The position numbers were made by a program, and so were the translations under genes. From positions 1-40,205 of the forward strand of contig JAJDNG010000222.1 of assembly GCA_022340845.1 (NCBI GenBank): a stretch of 40,205 bases of DNA, written 5' to 3'. Numbering within the stretch: the stretch's first letter is position 1; every line of letters starts with the position of its first letter. The notes beneath the pieces were generated by a model, which did not search any database, was not told the origin of the DNA, and saw only the letters and a list, made by a program, of their open reading frames with translations. Positions 35,249-40,205 of the stretch are shown here, in pieces. Source of the DNA: Gammaproteobacteria bacterium. Its GTDB lineage: Bacteria > Pseudomonadota > Gammaproteobacteria > SZUA-152.

Positions 35249-36151
35249 CTAAGCCATCAACATCTCTAGCAATGCTTTTTGCGAATGCAGGCGGTTTTCC
35301 GCTTCATCCCACACGACACTTTGTTTACCGTCTATGACAGCGGCATCCACTTCCTCGCTGCGGTGTGCCGGCAGGCAATGCATGAAGATTGCGTCGGGTT
35401 TGGCTTTGGCCATCAAATTCTCGGAAACACAATAATCTTTAAACGCGAGCTTGCGGTCAAAGGCCTCGTCTTCCTGTCCCATGCTGGACCATACATCGGT
35501 AACCACCAAATCCACTCCCTTGGCCGCCTCCTCCGGGGTATCGTACAGTTGAATGTCTGCGTCTGCGGCGTGCATGACATCCGGATTGGGCAAATAGCCT
35601 TCGGGTGCCGCGATATTCAAACGAAATCCCAATAAATCGGCGGCATTCATATAAGAGTGGCACATATTGTTACCGTCGCCTATCCAGGCTACGGTTTTGC
35701 CTTTGATGTCACCGCGGTGTTCAAAAAACGTCTGCATGTCGGCCAGCAATTGGCAGGGGTGATACAAGTCGGTTAAGGCATTGATCACCGGCACGTTAGA
35801 ATGGCTGGCAAACCGCTCAAGCTTTTCGTGTTCATAAGTACGTACCATGATGATGTCTACCATGCGGGATATCACCCGAGCGGTATCTTCAATAGGTTCA
35901 CCGCGGCCCAATTGGGTATCGCGCGGCGATAAAAACACGGCTTGCCCACCCAGCTGTATCATACCCACTTCGAAGGATAAGCGGGTGCGGGTGGAGGATT
36001 TCTCAAAAACCATGCCTAATGTTTTGTATTGCAGCGGCGCGTGCGGTTTGCAGGCCCGCAGCATGGCCTTGAGTTCGATGGCGCGCTGGATGAGATTCCG
36101 GTATTCGTCGGAAGTTATGTCTCGTAGAGTGAGAAAATGCCGGGGTTTCAT
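35249..36151 (-). CDS. argF: Ornithine carbamoyltransferase
   Basis: A 300 aa enzyme of arginine synthesis that joins carbamoyl phosphate to ornithine to give citrulline. Carbamoyl-phosphate site STRTR is in [14 protein letters not shown], and [11 protein letters not shown] follows. The ornithine-binding DVWSSMGQE and the [11 protein letters not shown] block (usually HCLPAHRGxEV) are present. Length is normal. It lies 84 bases downstream of argD in the same direction, forming an argD-argF pair. An 11-base tandem duplication, CTTTCATGTGT, lies in the spacer near 36170-36191. Confidence 0.96.
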   Translation of the reverse strand: MKPRHFLTLRDITSDEYRNLIQRAIELKAMLRACKPHAPLQYKTLGMVFEKSSTRTRLSFEVGMIQLGGQAVFLSPRDTQLGRGEPIEDTARVISRMVDIIMVRTYEHEKLERFASHSNVPVINALTDLYHPCQLLADMQTFFEHRGDIKGKTVAWIGDGNNMCHSYMNAADLLGFRLNIAAPEGYLPNPDVMHAADADIQLYDTPEEAAKGVDLVVTDVWSSMGQEDEAFDRKLAFKDYCVSENLMAKAKPDAIFMHCLPAHRSEEVDAAVIDGKQSVVWDEAENRLHSQKALLEMLMA

Positions 36152-36235
36152 GGCGATACCTTTTTCTTTTCTTTCATGTGTCTTTCATGTGTCGTGCAGC
36201 GTAATTCACGCAGACTATTGCTTGGGTGCAAAGGG

Positions 36236-37408
36236 TCAAGGCGTAAAATTCTTCACCACCGTGGTGATTTTCTCCACGATCACATCGGCTTCTTCGTTAC
36301 TGATAATCAGTGGCGGTAGTATGCGAATGACGTTGCTATTGGTGACGTTGATAACAATGCCGTTATCCAATGCTTCTTTGGCCAGCGTGGTGCAAGGCGC
36401 ATTCAATTCCACCGCCAGCAGTAAACCTTTACCCCTGACTTGTTTGACCTGCGGCAGGCTTTGTAAATTGGCTTTCAAACCGCCGAGCAGCCGCTCGCCC
36501 AACTCAGCGGCACGGCTCACCAGATTGTTCTGTTCTATGACCTTGATCACTTCCAATGCCGTGCGGCAGGCCAGGGGATTGCCGCCAAATGTGGTGCCAT
36601 GTTTGCCCGGTTGAAAAGTCTTTGCTGCTTCCCCGCGAGCGATGCACACGCCGATGGGAAAACCGTTCCCCAGGCCTTTGGCCAATGTCATGATGTCGGG
36701 CAAAAAGTCAAAATGCTGGAAGGCGAACCATTTTCCGGAACGCCCCATGCCGGTTTGAATTTCATCCAGCATCATTAACCATTGATGATTGTCGCAAATG
36801 GCGCGGACGCCGCTGAGGTAATCAGCGTCGGGAATTTGAATGCCGCTTTCCCCTTGTACCGGCTCCACCAGGACGCCAACCACGTTTTTATGATGTTTGG
36901 CGATGTTCTCGATGGCTTGCAAATCGTTATACGGTACCCGCAGAAAGCCTTTAACCAAGGGTTCAAATCCCGCCTGGACTTTGCGACTGCCGGTGGCGCT
37001 GAGGGTGGCCAGAGTGCGGCCATGAAAGCTGTTTTCGGTGACGACGATGGCGGGATCTTCGACCCCGCGGTGGTGAGCGTGGAGGCGGGCGATTTTTATG
37101 GCCGCTTCGTTGGCTTCGGCCCCGGAGTTGGCGAAAAAGCAGTTCTCCATGCCGGACAATTTCGCTAACTGGTCGCCCAGCATTTGTTGATATTTAATGC
37201 CGAATAAGTTGGTTGTATGCATTAATTGACCCGCTTGTTCGCAAATGGCTTGCGTGATTTGCGGGTGCGCATGGCCTAACCCGGTAACGGCAATGCCGCA
37301 TAAGGCGTCGATGTATTGTTTGCCTTCCGTGTCCCAAAGCCAGGCGCCTTCGCCTCGCTCAAAGGTGACCGGTAATCTTGCATAGGTATTCATTAATGTG
37401 TCGGGCAT
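36236..37408 (-). CDS. argD: Acetylornithine aminotransferase
   Basis: About 390 aa from the ATG at 37408, preceded by AGGT; an in-frame TTG 11 codons upstream lies inside a hairpin and is less likely. A class III PLP aminotransferase converting N-acetylglutamate semialdehyde to N-acetylornithine. Motifs: MNTYARLPVTFERGEGAWLWD, GIAVTGLGHAHP, FFANSGAEANEAAIKIAR, NSFHGRT, LMLDEIQTGMGRSG and the PLP-lysine block IMTLAKGLGNGFPIG. It is the first gene of the argD-argF pair. Confidence 0.95.
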   Translation of the reverse strand: MPDTLMNTYARLPVTFERGEGAWLWDTEGKQYIDALCGIAVTGLGHAHPQITQAICEQAGQLMHTTNLFGIKYQQMLGDQLAKLSGMENCFFANSGAEANEAAIKIARLHAHHRGVEDPAIVVTENSFHGRTLATLSATGSRKVQAGFEPLVKGFLRVPYNDLQAIENIAKHHKNVVGVLVEPVQGESGIQIPDADYLSGVRAICDNHQWLMMLDEIQTGMGRSGKWFAFQHFDFLPDIMTLAKGLGNGFPIGVCIARGEAAKTFQPGKHGTTFGGNPLACRTALEVIKVIEQNNLVSRAAELGERLLGGLKANLQSLPQVKQVRGKGLLLAVELNAPCTTLAKEALDNGIVINVTNSNVIRILPPLIISNEEADVIVEKITTVVKNFTP

Positions 37409-37428
37409 AAGCAGGACCTTAGAAACAC

Positions 37429-37453
37429 AAATGGCAGCCAAAGGCCGCCATTT
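37429..37453 (-). terminator. Hairpin between sodB and argD, probable sodB terminator
   Basis: AAATGGCAGCC (37429-37439) and GGCCGCCATTT (37443-37453) form an 11-base stem with one mismatched position and a 3-base loop. On the minus strand it is followed by GTGTTTCT. It lies 97 bases after sodB and 21 before the argD ATG, so it could end sodB or structure the argD leader. Confidence 0.6.
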
Positions 37454-37549
37454 GCTGCAAAATCGTGATTCTATAGCGCCCGTTACCCGGAAGCAACTTT
37501 TACGGCTATAAACTCACTGGAAAAACATCATCGCAAGTGCCGATTACGA

Positions 37550-38131
37550 TTAGCCTTCCATATTTTTAGCGACGAAATCCCAGTTCACCAGGTTCCAGAA
37601 GGCTTCCAGGTATTTGGGACGGGCGTTACGGTAATCGATGTAATACGCATGTTCCCACACGTCCACAGTCAACAGCGCTTTTTTGCCTTCGGTCATCGGG
37701 GTGCCGGCATTGCTGGTGTTGAAAATTTCCACAGATCCGTCACTGTTTTGCACCAACCAGGTCCAGCCGGAGCCGAAATTGGTGGCAGCGGAAGTGGAGA
37801 ATTTTTCCTTGAAATCGGCGAAAGAACCAAACGCTTTGTTGATCGCGTCAGCCACGGCGCCCGTGGGTTCACCGCCGCCATTGGGGCTTAAACAATTCCA
37901 ATAAAACGTGTGGTTCCAGACTTGAGCGGCGTTATTAAACATTCCGCCGGAGGATTTCTTGATGATGTCTTCCAGAGAGGCGTTTTCAAACTCGCCGCCT
38001 TTGACCAAATTGTTGAGATTGTTGACGTAGGTCTGGTGGTGTTTACCGTAATGGAATTCGATGGTTTCCGCGGAAATGTGCGGTTGTAATGCGTCGTTGG
38101 CATAGGGAAGCGGTGGTAGTTCGTGAGCCAT
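37550..38131 (-). CDS. sodB: Iron superoxide dismutase
   Basis: A 193 aa enzyme that converts superoxide to oxygen and hydrogen peroxide. Metal ligands are visible in order: [10 protein letters not shown] (first His), [11 protein letters not shown] (second His) and [19 protein letters not shown] (Asp and last His). The Gln in NNAAQVWNH occupies the position typical of the Fe type, not the Mn type. Length matches E. coli SodB. No signal peptide. It is divergent from the hydantoinase B gene and has an AAGGAG-like site before the ATG. Confidence 0.97.
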   Translation of the reverse strand: MAHELPPLPYANDALQPHISAETIEFHYGKHHQTYVNNLNNLVKGGEFENASLEDIIKKSSGGMFNNAAQVWNHTFYWNCLSPNGGGEPTGAVADAINKAFGSFADFKEKFSTSAATNFGSGWTWLVQNSDGSVEIFNTSNAGTPMTEGKKALLTVDVWEHAYYIDYRNARPKYLEAFWNLVNWDFVAKNMEG

Positions 38132-38418
38132 CCAATATCTCCTTTTGTTGTCTTTGGTTTATCGTTGATTTAAAAGTTACAGGCGAATTCTCGTGGCGTA
38201 TGATTACTAATGTCGCCATGTTGCTTATGAGGTAATAGTCCGGCGATGGAAAAACTCGAATTTTATCGTTTATGCGACTATTAACCAAGCGTTATTGCCC
38301 CCGCGTGTTTCTCAACTAATATGGGCGCATTTTTTAAAATTAAAAGTGAGATTAAAAGCCGGACTAACAGTGCGATAAAAAGTCGTCAAAGCAAAATATT
38401 TCATTCCAAGCAAATGAT

Positions 38419-39978
38419 ATGAATGCCATAGAACTTAGTCTATTTTCCAGCCGCATGGATGCGGTTTGTGAGGAGATGGGGGCGGTATTGCGGCGCGCGG
38501 CCTTTTCTCCCAATATCAAGGACCGCCTGGATTTTTCCTGTGCGGTATTTGACGCCCAAGGTGCGCTCTGCGCCCAGGCCGCCCATATCCCCGTGCACAT
38601 TGGCAGCATGGCATTTGCCATGGGTGAGCTGGTCAATCACATTGAATGGCAAGCCGGTGATATGGTTATTGTGAACGATCCATTTATGGGCGGTACTCAC
38701 TTACCGGATGTCACGGTCATCGCTCCGTTGTTTATACCGAACTCCGGCAATCAACAGATCGTAGGTTTCGTGGTCAATCGTGCCCATCATGCCGATATCG
38801 GGGCCGCGACGCCTGGTTCCATGCCCATATCCACCAATTTGCACGAAGAAGGCATGGTTATCCCGCCTACCCACCTGGTCCGTGAGGGTAAAGTGCTGAG
38901 CCCGGTCATGAAGTCGTTGAGCCGGAAAACTCTGAATTCTCAACAAACCGTAGGGGATTTCACCGCGCAAATCAGTGCCAACCGTACCGGGTTGCAGCGC
39001 TTGATGGATATAGTGCAATCCTTGGGTGTGTCGCAATACTGCAATGGTTTGAATGAGCTTAACGAATACGCCGAGCGGCTGGCTCAGCTGGCGCTGGACG
39101 CCATTCCCGATGGTCAATACTGTTTTAAGGATTGTATGGACGACGACGGTTTGGGCAATACGAATTTGCCCTTGTGTGTTTGTGTTACGGTAAAGGGTCA
39201 CCATATTGATGTGGATTTTGGCGGCACCGCGCCGCAAACACCGGGTAATATCAATTGTCCGTTATCCGTGGCCGCCGCCGGTGTGTATTATGTATTCCGG
39301 TGTTTGATGCCGTCATATACGCCCAATTGCGACGGGGCATTTCGCAGTATTCGCTTGCACGCACCGGAGGGCAGTTTGCTTAATGCGCGGTTCCCCGCCG
39401 CCGTCGCCGCCGGCAATGTGGAAACCAGTACCCGGGTCGTCGACGTCGTCATGGGCGCGCTTGCCAAAGCCGTTGTGGACCGCATCCCTGCGGCCAGTCA
39501 TGGTAGCATGAACAATCTCGCCATGGGTGCGCGCGCTCATGTGCATGGCCATGACTTCCAATGGGATTACTATGAAACTATTGGCGGAGGCATGGGAGCA
39601 GGGCCGGCTAACCACGGCTTGAGCGCGGTACAAACCCATATGACTAACACCTTAAATACGCCGCTGGAAGTGATTGAAATGAACTACCCGTTGCGGCTAA
39701 TCCAATACCGCGTACGGCAAGGATCGGGTGGCCGGGGCAAGCATACAGGAGGCGATGGCATCGTGCGCGAGTTCGAATTCCTGCAAGCGGCGACGGTCAC
39801 ATTGTTAACCGAGCGGCGTATTAACCGGCCATGGGGGCTTGCCGGCGGGCAGCCCGGAGCCACTGGTCAGAACCTCTTAAACGGTGAGTTATTGCCGGGC
39901 AAGCAATCCCTGCAGGTCAAAGCCGGCGACAGGTTGATTGTCAAAACTCCCGGCGGAGGTGGCTGGGGTAGTAATTGA
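38419..39978 (+). CDS. hyuB: Hydantoinase B / oxoprolinase-type subunit
   Basis: A 519 aa protein of the HyuB family: [65 protein letters not shown] and the C-terminal GGGGWG. These subunits normally act with HyuA in ATP-dependent opening of hydantoins, 5-oxoproline or related rings (or acetone carboxylation). No hyuA is found on either side in the window, which is unusual because the two are usually adjacent or fused. The substrate cannot be told. The ATG has no clear ribosome binding site; the downstream Met options would cut conserved residues. Confidence 0.88.
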   Translation: MNAIELSLFSSRMDAVCEEMGAVLRRAAFSPNIKDRLDFSCAVFDAQGALCAQAAHIPVHIGSMAFAMGELVNHIEWQAGDMVIVNDPFMGGTHLPDVTVIAPLFIPNSGNQQIVGFVVNRAHHADIGAATPGSMPISTNLHEEGMVIPPTHLVREGKVLSPVMKSLSRKTLNSQQTVGDFTAQISANRTGLQRLMDIVQSLGVSQYCNGLNELNEYAERLAQLALDAIPDGQYCFKDCMDDDGLGNTNLPLCVCVTVKGHHIDVDFGGTAPQTPGNINCPLSVAAAGVYYVFRCLMPSYTPNCDGAFRSIRLHAPEGSLLNARFPAAVAAGNVETSTRVVDVVMGALAKAVVDRIPAASHGSMNNLAMGARAHVHGHDFQWDYYETIGGGMGAGPANHGLSAVQTHMTNTLNTPLEVIEMNYPLRLIQYRVRQGSGGRGKHTGGDGIVREFEFLQAATVTLLTERRINRPWGLAGGQPGATGQNLLNGELLPGKQSLQVKAGDRLIVKTPGGGGWGSN

Positions 39979-39983
39979 ATTAT

Positions 39984-40056
39984 AACCACGAAGGCACGAA
40001 GGCAAAGAATTAACAGTTTTTCTTCGTGTTCTTCGTGCCTTCGTGCCTTCGTGGTT
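39984..40056. repeat. CACGAAG-type hairpin element, copy 3 (perfect arms)
   Basis: A 19-base left arm (39984-40002, AACCACGAAGGCACGAAGG) is matched perfectly by the reverse complement at 40038-40056. The loop side also contains further CTTCGTG units at 40022-40037, so the element is an inverted repeat built from short CACGAAG(G)-like tandem units. It lies between hyuB and the amidotransferase gene and could fold as a terminator-like structure in either direction. Confidence 0.9.
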
Positions 40057-40083
40057 GCAATACCACTTTTAAAAGGAACAATT

Positions 40084-40205
40084 ATGTGCGGAATATGCGG
40101 AGAAATTAGATTCGATAATCAGTCGCCGGACCTCGAGACCATTCATAACATGATGGTCAAGCTGCAACGCCGCGGCCCGGACAGTGCCGGCGATTATCTG
40201 GACGG
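40084..40205 (+). CDS. Asparagine-synthetase-family amidotransferase, N-terminal part (runs off the window)
   Basis: Forty residues are visible. MCGICGEI has the catalytic Cys at position 2, as in class II glutamine amidotransferases, followed by FDNQSPDLETIHNMMVKLQRRGPDSAGDY with the conserved RGPD. This is the start of an AsnB-like protein. The MCGICGEIRFD opening resembles the amidotransferase of the N-acetylglutaminylglutamine amide osmolyte cluster, but asparagine synthetase itself is possible. An AAGGAAC site lies about 8 bases before the ATG. The rest lies beyond the window. Confidence 0.85.
   Translation, partial: MCGICGEIRFDNQSPDLETIHNMMVKLQRRGPDSAGDYLD

Noticed and set aside
1-40205. 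tRNA, rRNA or CRISPR arrays
   Set aside because: No cloverleaf with conserved TTCGANNC arm, no rRNA sequence and no regularly spaced repeats with unique spacers were found by eye.

Overview
The window reads as chromosomal DNA of a sulfur-oxidising, CO2-fixing gammaproteobacterium. The basis is soxB (thiosulfate oxidation), a form I RuBisCO operon of the cbbL-cbbS-cbbQ-cbbO type, c-type cytochromes, Fe-superoxide dismutase and gammaproteobacterial housekeeping genes (ilvD, argD, argF). I do not assign a genus. No rRNA, tRNA or CRISPR array was seen.

Layout. (1) About 1-4290 is a low-density accessory stretch. It holds debris of a REP-associated-type transposase, a frameshifted tyrosine recombinase and the C-terminal stub of a methyltransferase. 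Its one large intact gene (984-3032) encodes a DUF4157 protein with three ~75-80 aa repeats and a C-terminal phage-type lysozyme domain, an architecture expected of an extracellular contractile injection system (eCIS) cargo. (2) 4294-8710 holds an Arg-rich small protein, a secreted MopE-like metal-binding protein, soxB and small proteins of unknown role. (3) 8711-15670 is the RuBisCO locus: a promoter with an upstream palindrome, cbbL, an intercistronic hairpin, cbbS, a terminator, a repeat-rich spacer, a small unknown gene, cbbQ and cbbO (the MoxR/VWA RuBisCO activase), then an unknown gene. (4) 15983-25945 is a copper/silver handling block: a CusF-like protein, a Met/His-rich outer-membrane protein and cusC-cusB-cusA, followed by a His-tailed DUF2231 membrane protein, a lipoprotein cytochrome c and a DUF302 protein. 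(5) 25976-30075 has a glycosyltransferase and a divergently oriented two-component pair: a hybrid kinase with an apparent second receiver-like module nested inside its ATPase domain, followed by a receiver-HDOD protein. (6) 30292-40205 is mostly housekeeping: ilvD, an SH3/coiled-coil membrane protein, a diheme cytochrome c4-like protein, an orphan Fbp/Pot-type ABC ATPase, argD-argF, sodB, an orphan hydantoinase B-type gene, and the start of an asparagine-synthetase-family amidotransferase.

How it fits together. SoxB would supply electrons from thiosulfate and the cbb operon would fix carbon, with CbbQ/CbbO keeping RuBisCO active. The Cus block would take Cu(I)/Ag(I) from the periplasm (CusF) through CusB/CusA and CusC to the outside. 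Intergenic DNA carries a dispersed hairpin family built from CACGAAG-like units (three copies seen) and several local tandem repeats. The two most unusual objects are the DUF4157-repeat-lysozyme protein and the kinase with the nested receiver-like insertion.
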